This document shows, one piece after another, positions 12,345 through 24,079 of a DNA stretch of 64,000 bases. The position numbers were made by a program, and so were the translations under genes. The notes beneath the pieces are model-generated. The model ran no database searches, had not been told where the DNA came from, and saw nothing but the letters and a program-made list of their open reading frames with translations. The stretch comes from Sordaria brevicollis. Lineage: Eukaryota; Ascomycota; Sordariomycetes; Sordariales; Sordariaceae. Within the stretch, counting starts at the first letter, position 1. Each line of letters begins with the position of its first letter. The stretch covers positions 3,410,001-3,474,000 of the forward strand of contig JAUTDP010000006.1 in the NCBI GenBank assembly GCA_033439795.1, given 5' to 3'.

Positions 12345-13766
12345 GATGATGTTTGGACGTATCACTGTTGTTGAGAACTGGTCAAGACCTGAAGCAAGGA
12401 CAGGAAGACAGCGAAAGGTGGAAGATAAGGTGGCCTTGGAAGATATACCTGCACATCTCAAAACCCTAACATGTGAGGCCAACCAGTCCCATAGCCGTTA
12501 ACGTGGGTGCCTTGCCAGACTTGCCTCGCACTCATCTTCCCCTCATTTCGAACATGGTGCAATCGTGCATGCAAACCTAACCTTCTCGTGTCCGCCAAGT
12601 TTTCCTCCACAAAATCAACGAGCTGAGGCAGCCTCTGTTGCATGTCGGACCGTGTAAGGACCGTGTCGAGAGAAAACACAACACATTGTTAACCCTACAG
12701 TACGGTGTCCCACGTGGTGTGGCACCCGGAGTGCACAGCAAACTACATACGACTGTGATCAAGGTTTTTTGAGTTTTTGAGAACCAACTGGCCCCCAAAC
12801 TCTGCCACAACGGGAAAGGGAACGAGCCTTATACCTATCATGTGCCTCCTTGGCGCAGAAACACTGCATTGAGCTATCAATAGTCGACCTGTCGTTAGCC
12901 GGCCGGTCGCCGCGCATTCCAGGGTTTTGAGTGGTCGCCTTATGGTCTCGATTCTCCATTTTCGATTTTGCGAATGTTGGGAAGAGGCGCAGGCGCAGGC
13001 GCAGGCGGCCAGGCGCGGAGGTCGAAGGTCGTCGGGGCCGGGGGCCGTGGGCGGGGGGGCGGGGGAGGTGTAACGTGGTGCCTATACAAGTACGACGATG
13101 GGGCCGATCATCCAACGTTCGTTACCTAACCGTCGGGTTGTCGAGGATATATCCCGAGTTCGGATTGTTGCGTTCGGACTCGGGCCGCACTGCATTCGGG
13201 GAGACGCTGAGGTTGGGCGGTCGATCGTGAGGTTGTCGAGTTGAATTGACAAGAGGCTGTCGAAAAAAGAAGTGTCAGTGGGAACAGACCGACTGGAGCG
13301 ATGGATGAACGGGCGAGAACGGACTTGGCGATGCGACCAAAATTGTTCGCCGACTGTTTGGAAAAGAAAATCGACGGGAGCGATGAAATGGCCAGACTCG
13401 CGAAATCGAAGCCGGTGGGGGACAATTCCACGCCCACGCCCACGCCCCGTGTCGATTTCCCGGTGCCTGGAGCCATGCACAAAAGGTGCAGCTGAACGAC
13501 CGCCTCATTGATGCAGGAACAGGCAGCATTCGCAGAAAACACGGTGCAACGAACAACTGAACCAAATCAAGCAGGCCGGCGAAAGACAGAGAGAGAGCTG
13601 AAACCAAAAAAAAGAAATACACGCTGCATTACTTCATCAAACATTATTCCCAATTCCACTCAGTCATATCATCACCACTGCACCGTCTCACTCCTTATTA
13701 TCATCCTTCTTCCTTTCATCCCCCTTACACCTCATCCCCTTCCCCTTAACCGGCGCCTTATTATAT
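12345..13766. other. Intergenic: 5' flank of the seven-TM gene and 3' flank of the catalase relic
   Basis: No convincing gene. A minus-strand frame at 12458-12679 (MFSLDTVLTR) has a helical, coding-like start and could be an unrecognised upstream exon. GC-rich imperfect repeats (GGCGCAGGCG) lie at about 12985-13015. The remainder looks like promoter-type unique DNA. Confidence 0.35.
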
Positions 13767-15057
13767 TCAATCCCCGCCCTTCCCTCCTTTTCCCCCAGCA
13801 TTTCCAACTCCTTCTGGATCGCCGCCGTAGTTGCCGTCTACCCGCATCGGCCCGTCGCGCTGGTAGGGGGAGTAGACGTGCGTGGCGCGGTTGCAGGGGA
13901 GTTTGTTGGTAATTGGGCCCGACGCGGTACTCTAGCGGGCGGCGTCGGGGTAGGTAGGAGAACATCCTGGCTTGCAGCATGGGGTCGGCGCTGGGAGCGA
14001 TGCCGGGGACCATGGTGGAGGAGGAGAAGGCGGCTTGCTCGATGTCCTGGAAGTGGTTTGATGGGTTCTTGTTCAGGGTGAGTTTGCCGATCGGGCGGAG
14101 AGGGTAATCTCGCTGCGGCCAGGTCTGTCTGGGTGATGTCAAAGATGTTGTACCGGTAGGTTCAGCGTCCTGGGCGTCCATGATCTGGAAGTACATGGTC
14201 CAGGTGGGATAGTCGCCGCGCTCGATGGCGTTGTACATGTCCTTGATGTGGTAGTCGGGTTCTTGACCGGCCAGACGGAGGGCTTGGTCGGAGTCGAGGT
14301 TCTTGATGCCGGCGTCGGGCTTAAAATAAATCTTGACATACTTGAAGGTACCGTCCTCGAGCTTGCCGAACTTGTAGGTGTGGTTTCCGAAGCCGTTGAT
14401 GTTGCGAAGAGAGGCGGGGATGCCGCGGCCGCCAAAGAGCTGCATCAAGCAGTGAACGCCTTCTTGGTTGTTGTTGTGGAAATCCCAGGACATGGTCGAG
14501 TCCGGCACGTTCGTCTGCGAACGACGCTCATGGGAGCGGTCTGGTTGAGACTGGGAAACTTGACAGGGTCGCGGATGAAGAAGACGGGCAGGTCATTACC
14601 GACAAAGTCCCAGTTGCCCTCCTCGGTGAAGAATTTGAGGGCGAAACCGCGGATATCCCTAACAGTATCCGAGGATCCCTTCTCGCCTGCTACCGGAGAT
14701 GCGGGCCAGAACCTTCGTTTTCTATCCAACCGTGTTAAGGAAGTTGACGGTCGTGAAGTCGGAGACATCTTTTGTGCACTCAAACTCTCCCCAAGCACCG
14801 GCTGCCTTGGCGTGGACGACGCGTTCGGGAATGCGTTCCGCGGGAAAGTGCGCAAGGGTTTCGATCAACTGGGTGTCTTGGAGAAGAGACAGAGCACCTC
14901 CTCGAGGCTTGGAGCCCCTAAGGACAGTGGCAGCCGAAGGATCCTGGACAGGGCGTCCTTCGGTAGGTAAGTGTGTAAATTGGTGCGTCGTTCTGCTGCT
15001 TGATGTTAGTATGGGGAGATGCTGAAGCGCAAAGGAGAGAAAACCTACCGAAGACAT
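13767..15057 (-). pseudogene. Clade-3-type small-subunit catalase pseudogene
   Basis: Reading on the minus strand from ATG 15057, MSS, an intron (GTAGGT, ACTAAC, AGCAG) and then fragments in different frames align end to end with a haem catalase. They include [30 protein letters not shown] with the distal haem His, [34 protein letters not shown] with the haem-pocket Asn, [39 protein letters not shown] and YRVGPNYQQ. Reading is broken by a TAG after FLNTVG, a 2-nt loss before VAGEKG, and several 4-5 nt insertions (duplicated TACC at about 15042 and 13944; CAGA-type at about 14540 and 14135; TAGAG at about 13930). Family members are near 480-500 residues; homology here stops after about 400, at YGGDP. 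Intact active-site residues and conserved sequence suggest recent inactivation. From memory, N. crassa has a catalase gene near a basic amino acid permease gene; this should be checked. Confidence 0.85.
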
Positions 15058-17287
15058 AATGGCTATAGAGGCGTATTCTGGAGTATGATGAGACGGAAAA
15101 TAACACCACAGCCAAACACCCTCGCCTACGACTGATGCTTTATATCGATTCCAATGTTGATATTGCACACCAGTCTCGATGGTGGGTGACTTGTAGGTCT
15201 CCTATCGCGATTCGATGTGAATGACATTACCAGTTGTTGAAATCCAACTTTTACACGCACGACGCCCGATCACAGAGAGCATGTACGCGACATCCATCGT
15301 CTCAAGTCCAAGACAGTTGGAGAACGAGCCGTGGTCGTGGTCGTGATGGGCTTTCTCTGAGTGCTAAGTGGTGTCCATGATGCTGTTTGAACTTGGGTCT
15401 CGAGATATCTGGTTTTGTTAGCATACCGATTCGCCAATCCGTTTGTTTGGGTAAGGACCCTGAATATAGTCGAGCGATGATCCGTTAGTGACGGTTGAGT
15501 AGACACGTGCAATGTGCATTGTTTTGGTGAAGCGAGAGGACTCTTTTCTCCGGATGAATGTTGATCGGCTTCGATCGTCCAATGTTCCTGAGACAGGTGC
15601 TCTACTTCTAGAATTCCTTCTCAAGCCCCGGGAATAACACTTCAATAGAGCGCGGTCACCACATATCACTCGATTGTAGCCGGACTGCAAGTGTAAAGAC
15701 TTGAGGCCTTCTGTCGACACTCACTGTTGTTCATATTGCAACCACTTGGCTGGCTTCCATCCAGAGTAACCCATACCGAGTTGTCGTCCTGCGACAGAGT
15801 GAAGAGAGCGAGGAATCGCTGACAGCGGCCTGATGGCATTCCACAGGTTGGGATGAAATGCAGGCCAAGCATCCAAAGTCGAATGTTGTATAAAAATCGC
15901 AGTCTTTTGATGTTTCTCCCGGGTTCAATCGGCTCTTCTGGATTCTCAAGACCAATGTTCGCGACCGTTCGCGACCGTTTGCGATGTTTCTCGTCGGCCG
16001 GTAGCGAGAGGGGAAATGGTGCGGGTCCTCGGAAATCGCATCCGACCGAACTTTCGAAGACGGGACATCAACAAATTGCTGGCGCAACGTTGCCAACGTG
16101 GTCGACACCCGACGGGACGATGGGGGAATCCGAGACGTTAGTAGCGCCAAGTCGGCCAAGGAGGATTTATAAGTTGTAGCGTCGCTGGGCAATGGACGAC
16201 AAGACTTGAGGCTCTTGTTGATTTTTTTTTTCTTTTCCACGTCTCTACTGCCGTGATGCCAATTGTGCCAATGTGAAGCTATCGATATTGATTGCACAAG
16301 TCCAAACAGCCAAGTCCGGGCTCCGGCAGCAGGGGACGGCGAATGGTGGGCCAGCAGAGTGCCAGAGTGGGAGTCAGCCACCGGACACACTAACAATTCC
16401 ACTTGTAGCGTACGCGGCATTCGGGGATCGGCATGTGGAAATACACTAGAGGTATCGTCGACCTTGTTGCCGTCGGTGAAGAATTGCGATATTTTGTGGT
16501 GAAAAAGATGCGCTGGCGACAGTATTCAAGATTAGCAGAAGCCAGCCCGAGGTTGTAAAAGTTGAGGGTATTCCATCCAGCCCTCAACCAGATGTCATTT
16601 CCGGAATGCATCCAAAGCGAGAGGCCGAGTGAGACAGGCAGGCAGATATCGGATGAGACCGAGAGACAAATCAAGTGAGATGAACTGGATGACGACAAAG
16701 GCGGAAGGAGGCCAGTGCCACCGGAACAATCCAGCCGGCCATTGACCAATCACGTCCCCAAAAAAACTTTTTGTCAATGGAAAAAGGTGGGGGTGGCTGC
16801 TGGCTCCTGCCTTCTGCACGTGAAGCCAGGCCTGTCCTGTACATTGGCCGCATTGCGTGATTGAACCCCAGAGGCCCTGATATCTTGGCGGGAAAGAGGC
16901 GCTGAAGAACTGAAGCTTTTCTGAACAACAGAGTTCCTTCCCCGAAGTTTCTTCTTTTGATTTTCTCAAGAGTCACTCAAGGCAGGCCAAGACGGCACTC
17001 CCGCGGTCTGCCGTGGCCCGTCAGGCGATGGACTATGACCGCCATGGACTGCAAAGAGCTGTCAAGAGCTGTCAGGTACATGGCCAAGGTGTCAAAGGCA
17101 ACCTCGGAGTGCGGGCTGCAACCCAACAGCGTGTTGCGCTCAGACATGTTGAATGCTTGACTGTGACAAGAAAGTGACATGAAAATGACATGCTGCCTTC
17201 CATTTGGAGAGAGTGCCACCAACGACATGCAACGAGACGAACTCTCAACCACACATCAAACCAGGGGCAATGAACTGAACCGTTACG
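15058..17287. other. Intergenic, no gene seen
   Basis: This is the upstream flank of the catalase relic. A 229-codon minus-strand frame at 15731-16420 lacks domains, shows random-looking composition and is not accepted. One CTAGAGGTA motif lies at 16446. No RNA gene was recognised. Confidence 0.35.
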
Positions 17288-17648
17288 TACAGTCAAGTCT
17301 GCAATTAAGCATATTGGGCATAGTGATAATCTGGGATTAAGAATCAAAATCGGCGCCACCGTTCCATTTTGGTGTAAATTACAGCAGATTAAGCATATTT
17401 TCTGTATTAGCATTATGATCAAAATCTAGCCTCAATTTGTATGGTGATCGTTATACCCAATAGGTGTAGTAGACGGGAAATGTTGCCAAGGAAAGCTTAA
17501 GAAAGGTATATCGACACCAAAAAATAGTGGTAAAGTACCGGTAAGGAGGGGACTTAGCATACTTGGCAGTTTGGGTATAGTGATAATCTGGGAATAGTGA
17601 TCAAGATCCCTGCCACGGTGGATATGCTTAATTGCAGACTTGACTGTA
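17288..17648. mobile_element. MITE, Tc1/mariner (pogo/Fot1-like) type
   Basis: Two perfect 27-nt inverted ends, at 17288-17314 and 17622-17648, read TACAGTCAAGTCTG... inward. The outermost TA on each side fits a TA target-site duplication, giving an element of 357 bp (17290-17646) whose ends start CAGTCAAGTCTG. Just inside each end a 20-odd-nt segment (ATAGTGATAATCTGGGA; about 17320 and 17577) is repeated in direct, not inverted, orientation. There is no coding capacity. Base composition is normal, so this copy has escaped RIP. Confidence 0.85.
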
Positions 17649-18680
17649 TTCAATTAGATTTCGTTATACCCTACCTTTCCATTCACAACGTCGGCCCAAT
17701 TTCCAGATTATGTCCATTGTTGGTTCGGCTGGCCTTCTCGTCTATGCTTCGTCTATGCACCTGGGGAACCATCGAATCAGACGGATATGCTGAAATCTTT
17801 CGATGTTTCCGTGTCTCAGCCGTGCCCCGTCGCATTTCCCATTTCCATACCTACCTTCTGCTTCCTCGATACAACACTCTCCCGACACAACGACACGACA
17901 TCGCCAATCCCATTCGAGAACACGGTGAAACCGTAATGTCGGTCGCTGTTCCCTACTATGGAAGCTGGATGCTGTCGCTATCATGGTCGACAACGAGACT
18001 CCGTAACTCCGGCCCCCAGGTTGACGAGTCCAGCCATTCAGATGGCCTCAAACTCAACCCGCAATCGAGGTACCCGCCGTCCCGCCGATAACACTTGACA
18101 TTCCCCCTTCGGGCTCCACACGCCGTCACGCTTTTTGCCCAGTCGTAGGTCCTTGCCTCTCCAGAGTCACATCCTCCGACACAGGCAAGACACTGGCCTC
18201 TAACCAAGTCTACCAAGGACTGGACCGGGGTACTCCAGTCAGTGGGAAAATGTTATACAACTGAGTCAACACCCCCAGAATCTCCCCTCCACGTCCCAAC
18301 CTCCGATCCCCATTATCTTTTTTTTGCTGATCTCATACCTTCTCGCCAATTTAGACTCGTGCACTAGAAGCACTCCAGCCCGTTCCTCGATTCCACTTTC
18401 TCCTGCACAATCTCTGCGCCGGCCGAAACCTTAAAGACGCAGTTGGTATTTAGACAGTTGAAAGGGTCCAACAACTCCCGTCGTCGCTGTCGTCACTACC
18501 TACCTCTACAACTCCAGACGAAAAAGCAAGCTTAGGTTTCCCTCTCGTCCGATCTTCGGCTCCATATTTTCCCCCAACCGAACACGAGACGAGAGAAAGC
18601 CCACGACCGTCGACGACACCCTTCCAACTGCTCGGTCCTGCGATTTGAGACATATATACCTACACAACACATAGCCAACC
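17649..18680 (+). other. Upstream region of the permease gene
   Basis: No gene is seen. CT-rich sequence at about 18300-18520 and a long AC-rich leader precede the ATG at 18681, consistent with promoter and 5' UTR of the permease gene. Confidence 0.4.
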
Positions 18681-20442
18681 ATGGCGGCACGAGAAAGTAC
18701 GCCGCCGGCTCCCCCGAGTTCCGGCTCCTCCGCTGCCGGATCACCGCCCGGAAGCGCCACCAAGAAGGAGTTTGTCAAGGAACAGTCCGCCGCCGATGAC
18801 GATGCCCCGTCCTTTGCCGAGCAGAACGCCGGCCCCGAGCTGAAGCGCAAGCTCAAGTCCCGCCATCTGCAAATGATTGCTATTGGTATGTAAACATAGG
18901 ACCCAAAGAAGCACCAGACAAAAAGCTAACTGGCAGCACACAGGTGGTACTATTGGTACTGGTCTCTTCATCGGTTCCGGCAGTGCCCTCGCCAAGTCGG
19001 GCCCCGGTGGCGTCCTCATCGCCTACTGCTTCATCGCCTCCATCGTCTACAGCATCATGATGTCCCTCGGTGAAATGGCCACCTACATCCCCGTCGCCGG
19101 TGGTTTCACTACCTACGCCGCTCGCTTCGTTGACGGCTCTCTCGGTTTCTCCATGTCTTGGATCTACTGGTTCTCTTGGGCCATCACTTTTGCGCTCGAG
19201 CTGGTCGCTACTGGTCTGATCATCCAATACTGGAACGATTCGCTGTCCATCGGTATCTTTATCGCCATCTTCTGGGTCGTCATCTTCATCATCAACATGT
19301 TCCCCGTTTCCTGGTACGGCGAGGCCGAGTTCTGGCTGTCCTCCATCAAGGTCATCACCGTCATCGGCTTCCTCATCTTTGGCATCTGCATCAACGCTGG
19401 CGCCGGCCAGGAGGGCTACATTGGCTTCAAGTACTGGCACAACCCCGGTGCTTTTGCTCCCTACATTGTCGACCCTAGCCGCCCTGTCGCCAAGTGGGTT
19501 GGTTTCTGGTCCGTCATGATCCAGGCCGGTTTCTCCTTCCAGGGAACCGAGCTTGTTGGTATTGCTGCTGGTGAGACCGAGGACCCGCGCCGCAACGTCC
19601 CCCGTGCGATTCGCATGACCTTTTACCGCATCTTCCTCTTCTTCATCATGACCGTCTTTTTCATCGGCATCTTGATCCCTTACGACAACGAGGACTTGAC
19701 CAAGGGCGGCTACACCGCGGCTGCCTCCCCCTTCGTCATTGCTGCTCAGCTTGCCGGTGTCAAGGTCTTGCCCGACATCATCAACGCCGTTTTGTTGACT
19801 GTCGTGCTGTCTGCCGCCAACTCCAACGTCTACTCGGGCTCTCGTGTCCTCGTTTCCCTTGCCAACGACGGCATGGCCCCCAAGTGGTTCAAGATCACCA
19901 CCAAGTCCGGTGTCCCCTGGGTTGCCGTCATTGCCACCTCGGTTATTGGTTTCCTCGGTTTCCTCAACCTCTCCGAGGACGGTGGCAAGGCCTTCGACTG
20001 GCTTCTCAACATTTCGGGTGTCGCTGGTTTCATCGCCTGGTCCGGTATTCTCATTGCTCACATCCGCTTCATGAAGGGTCTCGAGGCGCACAACATTCCC
20101 CGCGCCAAGCTCCCCTACCGCGCCTCGTTCGCCCCTTACTACGCCTACTACGCCCTCTTCTTCTGCATTCTCATCACCCTTACTCAGGGCTTCACCGCTT
20201 TCATGCCCTGGAGCACCGAGGAGTTCTTTGTCGCCTACATCTCGCTCATCCTTTTTGCCGTCTTGTACTTTGGCCACAAGCTGTTTACTATCGTTACTAA
20301 GGGCTTTGCGGCCTCCAAGCCTGTGGCCGCCAAGGAGATGGATGTCACTACTGGGTCTTTGGATCTGGACGCCGAGATTCCCGACGAGGTGGTGGAGCCG
20401 ACGAGTATCTGGAAGAAGATTGGAACGGGTATCATGGGTTAA
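18681..20442 (+). CDS. Basic amino acid permease (CAN1/LYP1-type, YAT family)
   Basis: Two exons (18681-18885, 18944-20442) encode 567 residues. The intron (GTATGT, GCTAAC, CACAG) interrupts the first transmembrane consensus, restored as MIAIGGTIGTGLFIGSG. A hydrophilic Ser/Pro-rich cytosolic N-terminus of about 65 residues is followed by about 12 hydrophobic helices. Family landmarks include FQGTELVGIAAGE, RNVPRAI, AANSNVYSGSR and NISGVAGFIAW. The phrase GFKYWHNPGAFAP is typical of the arginine/lysine/histidine branch (yeast Can1, Lyp1, Alp1). The protein is expected at the plasma membrane, importing basic amino acids with protons. N. crassa has a permease of this type called pmb; this may be its orthologue, but I cannot confirm it. 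Codon use is strongly C-ending, suggesting high expression. Confidence 0.93.
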
Positions 20443-21041
20443 GGGGAAGCATCAGGAAGGGCCGAAGGGGAGATATGTGATGATGTGATGTGGTATAATG
20501 GGAAGGATTGATGTACGTTACGGAATCACGAGACGATGGACGACGCTGAGATGGAGTGGGATCGGATCGGATATGATGATGGGAAATCAAAAAGGGAATG
20601 AATGGAACGGGTTGGGAATATGGAGGGCACATGAGGCTGGAAGGCATATGCATGCACTATGTCTTGTAATTTCTTTTTTTGCACCAGCGATTTTCACTTT
20701 GTTTTTCGGTCTTGGATTTTTGTATACCTTGTAGCTAATTTTACACACACCAAAAAGAAGGCGGCGGTGTTATATACATGTAGAAATGATACCCCCGGGG
20801 CAGCTCGAAGCTCGAGGCTGTTATAGATAAAAAGATCATTTATTGCATGTTTCGGAGGCTCTTGATGTTACTTTCTTTTCGGGCTCTTGACGTGACTTAT
20901 TCTCATAAGTGATTCTCTATCTCTTATAGGCATGTGATACCTATAGCATGGTTCCCTCCTGACTTGAAACACCACCCTTGAAAATCGACCCACGACCCAA
21001 GTCTAGATTTACTAAGTGAAGCCAGGGGCAGCCATCTAGAT
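20443..21041. other. Convergent intergenic region
   Basis: It holds 3' flanks of the permease (plus) and the EXPERA protein (minus). T-rich and AT-rich patches at about 20660-20760 are plausible 3'-end signals of the permease. No gene is seen. Confidence 0.4.
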
Positions 21042-21251
21042 TTACTGCACCTTCCTCCTTTGAGTCCTCTCCTTCTCCTCCCTCTCCCTCTCCTCCATAA
21101 CCTCATCAGCAAGCTTGATCCTACCCAAAATCCTCCTGGCCATGTCAATAGCCATGATGCTCGCTTTTTGTACACGACCCGTTAGCACCCTCTAGTTCCA
21201 ACCCACTAACAATAAACGAAGGACGAGGTGGGGGGGGGGCAGGGGTTGGGG

Positions 21252-21288
<37 letters not shown>

Positions 21289-22734
21289 GGAGGGAGGGAG
21301 GGAGAAAAGAAAAGGGGGAACTTACGAACCAAAACCCACGGCCCAAGATATTGCACCACCATCTTCCTTTTAATTTCGGGGCTGTATACGGCAGGGTCCC
21401 AGTAGAAGACGTCGTGGATGCAGATTAGGGTGGTGAAGGCCGTTTCGAGGGCGTAGAGGAGGTAGAGGAGTTCTTGGGGGCCTGTTGTTCCTCTTATCCT
21501 TTGCTTGGTGGCGTGTTGGGCGTTGGCGTTGCCGGTGCCGTTTTTGGGGATGGGCGTGGTTCCGTTTTTGGCTCCGGTGGTGGTGATGGTTTTTTCGGTG
21601 GTGGTTCCGTTTTCGTCGGTGATGGTGAAGGTGGTGGTGAGGGTTCCGGTTCCGGTGATGGTGGTGGTGGTGGTGGTGGTCATGGTTCCGTAGTCGGTGG
21701 TGGTGGTGGTTTCGGTTCCGTTTTCGGTGGTGGTGGTGGTGATGGTTTCGGTTCCGTTTTCGGTGGTGGTGATGGTTTCGTTTCCCGTTCCGGTTTCATT
21801 TTCGGTCGTGGTGATAGTTCCGGTTCCGCTTTCCGTTTCGGTTCCATTTCCGCTTTCCGTTCCGGTTCCATTCCCACTTCCTATTCCATTTCCGTTTCCA
21901 ATCACCGTCTCACCCCTTGCCAAAGCCAGTCTGTAGAATCCATACAAAACAACGGGAAGCGAGAAGAAGAATTCAAAGTACATAAAAAGTCCGATCCAGG
22001 AATCGTGAGAGCCGGGGATGGATGAGGAAAAGGACCATTGGGAAATGGGGTCGTTGGTTTCGAGTAGGTATTGCTGGCGGAGGAGGTGGAAGGGGTGGAG
22101 GGGGGAGGAGGGTTGGAGGTAGAGGTGGGAGGGGTAGTGGGGGAGGGCGTCGATTACTGTTTGAGGTGTTAGTTACCTTTGGGAATGGATGGTTATGGGG
22201 TGGGATGGGTGGGAGGGATTTGGGGGGGAGGGAAGGAGAAAAGTGGGAGGATGGAGCGAGCGAGGGTAGGAGGGGAGGGTAGGAGGATTGGAGGGGAGGA
22301 GGGGAGGACAGGGGGAGGGAGGACTGGAGATAGACACGGGGATGGAGAAGGGGAGGGAAATAGGGATGGAAATAGGGATGGAAAAGAGGAGGGAACTAGA
22401 AAAGAGGAGGGAACTGGAAAAGAGGAGGGAAAAAGTGGGTGGAAGATGGGGAAGAAATAAGGTAGGTGGAAGGACATAAAAAGGAGGAGGAGGATGAGGA
22501 TAGGAAGAGGGGAGGATAAATGAGAGGACTGGAGGAGGGGAGAGGAAGAGGGCAAGAGGGGAAGAGATAGATAGAAGGACGTGAAGATGAAGATTGAGGA
22601 GGGACTGGAGATAAACATGGGGAATGGTTAGAGAGGAAGTTTCAAGGAGGAAACGTACAAAGGATGACGGGAATTGAAAGGCCGAACCACGCCGCCCAGA
22701 GGTAGTTGAGGCGGGAGGTGTTGTAGATTGCCAT
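21042..22734 (-). CDS. EXPERA-domain (TMEM97/EBP-like) membrane protein with large low-complexity insert
   Basis: Three exons on the minus strand: 22734-22659, 22156-21326 and 21163-21042 (342 residues). Introns are GTACGT..AACAG and GTAAGT..GCTAAC..AAAAG, phases fit. The start (MAIYNTSRLNYLWAAWFGL) runs into helix one. LIDALPHYPSHLY, GLFMYFEFFFSLPVVLYGFY, LLYALETAFTTLICIHDVFY and YLGPWVLV follow the order and spacing of EXPERA domains, which act in sterol handling or isomerisation (Delta8-Delta7 isomerase, TMEM97). The conserved Asp of LIDAL and the Glu of FEFFF/ETA are present. Between helices two and three, residues about 108-239 are nearly only Thr, Gly, Asn, Glu and Ser, encoded by a degenerate GGT-rich repeat. 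This insert has N-glycosylation sites (NGT, NET) and is unusual for the family. The C-terminal tail is basic and Lys/Arg-rich. Confidence 0.75.
21251..21288. repeat. (GATA)n microsatellite in an intron
   Basis: About nine GATA units lie in intron 2 of the EXPERA gene, next to a G-rich run. GATA sequences can bind GATA factors, but in this position it is most simply a microsatellite. Confidence 0.9.
22157..22658 (-). repeat. Purine-skewed imperfect repeats in intron 1 of the EXPERA gene
   Basis: The 502-nt first intron is long for this genome. On the plus strand it is almost all G and A, built of degenerate GGGAGGAGG and GGAAAAGAGGAGGGAAC-like units. Its strong strand asymmetry (pyrimidine-rich in the transcript) might aid splicing or form triplex DNA. 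No coding frame in it is credible. Confidence 0.7.
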
Positions 22735-23048
22735 TGTCGACGACTATCAGGACCAGAAGTCCTCAGTGCGTTGATGAAAGGATGGTGGTTGTGAAGAAAC
22801 AGAATGAAAAAGAGTGATGTGCGTTAGGAAGACGAGATGTTGTTGACTGGACCCCAGATTTCCCCAAATTGAAGGCTGACAGTGACGCCCAATCGGTTGG
22901 CGTCAACGGGTGAGCTACCCCTGACCCCTGCAGCCTATAGCAGAGCATGCACACCGAGGTGAGGGCGCCGCGCGTAAGACTTCACGAAGTCAAACCAATA
23001 TGATGAGGAATCAAGAAACATTACATTATCATATCCATCTACACATCA

Positions 23049-24079
23049 TCAATCCGCCCTCTTATTCCCCGGCTGATACCCCCACCCATTCCCCACGCCC
23101 ATACCCATTCCATACCCCAACGGCGTCGCCCCTCCCAAACTCCTCCCCTTTAGTCTCTTCGGCAACACACTCCCAAAGAACCAAACACTACTCACACACA
23201 CACCGGCCCCAAACGACACCAGCGCATAAAACACCGTACTAGCATAAATATGCCCCCCCATGCCCTGCCACTCCACCTTCCCCTCCACCCTCGGCAGTTC
23301 CGGCGTCGGGAACCACCTCACCGAAAACTGCAGCGGCAGCGGATCCCCAATCACCAACCTCCTCGTCCTCGTCGATGACCCAGCCATGTGCGTCAACGGA
23401 CTAGTCGAGTACGCCGTCGCGCTATCCAACACGCCCGAGTCCCTTTTATGTACGTGCTGTTTCGGCGTCGAGTGCAGCAACACGTTCATGTGCGTCGAGA
23501 TGTGCATGTGGCTGAGCTGCAGGGTGCCCGCCAAAGCAAAGACCAAGGGGACGTATTCGGTGACGTGCGGTTTCTCGCCGACGATCTCGACGTGCGGTGG
23601 TGGACGCGCGGGGAGGCGGCAGGCGAGGGGGGCGTCGGAGTGGATGTAGAATTCGAGGAGGTGGAAGAAGGGGTCGTCGATCATGGGGATGGTGCAGTTT
23701 TGCTCGGTCTCGATGCCGTAGTTGAATTCGAGCGGGGCGTTGGTTTCCTGGCAGAGGGGGAAGGGGATCCATTGGATTTCGTGGGAGGGGGTTTCGATGT
23801 GTTCGCCGGTTTCTCTGGGAGAGAAGAGGGTGGTTAGTATGGCCTCTGGTAAGGAAGGATGGAGATGGGAGAGAGGAAAGGGGTAACCTACGAGCTGCGG
23901 TTCATGCATTCTACGCGAATGGGAGCGCCATAGTGGTAGGATGGTAGCTCATGAGGAACAATGTCAGCTGCGGCGACGCTGGTTGCTACAGAGGTGGTGA
24001 TGGCGACAAGTGGGAGAAGCCATCGAGGTTGTTGACTGCGGCGCGACGATGACCGCGAACTAGAGGTCGAGATGCGCAT
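23049..24079 (-). CDS. Single-pass secretory-pathway membrane protein, unknown function
   Basis: Two exons on the minus strand (24079-23892, 23814-23049) encode 317 residues. The intron is GTAGGT, ACTAAC, CCCAG and is in phase. An N-terminal basic/Ser stretch precedes a hydrophobic signal or anchor (WLLPLVAITTSVATSVAAA). A luminal region with Cys and N-glycosylation sites follows (VECMNRSS, FPLCQET, NCTIPMI, LACRLP), then a His-rich part (LSHMHISTHMN). Near the C-terminus one membrane helix (STVFYALVSFGAGVCVSSV) is followed by a short basic Gly-rich cytosolic tail. This suggests a type I protein of the ER or secretory path. I do not recognise the family. The start at 24079 is the first ATG in the frame. 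Confidence 0.65.

Noticed and set aside
13767..15057. Intact catalase with additional short introns
   Set aside because: The extra segments are only 4-5 nt, far too short for introns and without splice sites; a nonsense codon is also present.
15731..16420. 229-codon minus-strand frame
   Set aside because: Random-looking composition and no recognisable segment.
18880..20277. Long minus-strand open frame (465 codons) opposite the permease
   Set aside because: It is the shadow of a highly C-biased coding strand: Asp/Gly/Glu/Val-rich, no domain, no start context.
22193..22618. Ser/Pro-rich 141-codon minus-strand frame
   Set aside because: It is the pyrimidine-rich intron 1 of the EXPERA gene; splice sites fit precisely on both sides.
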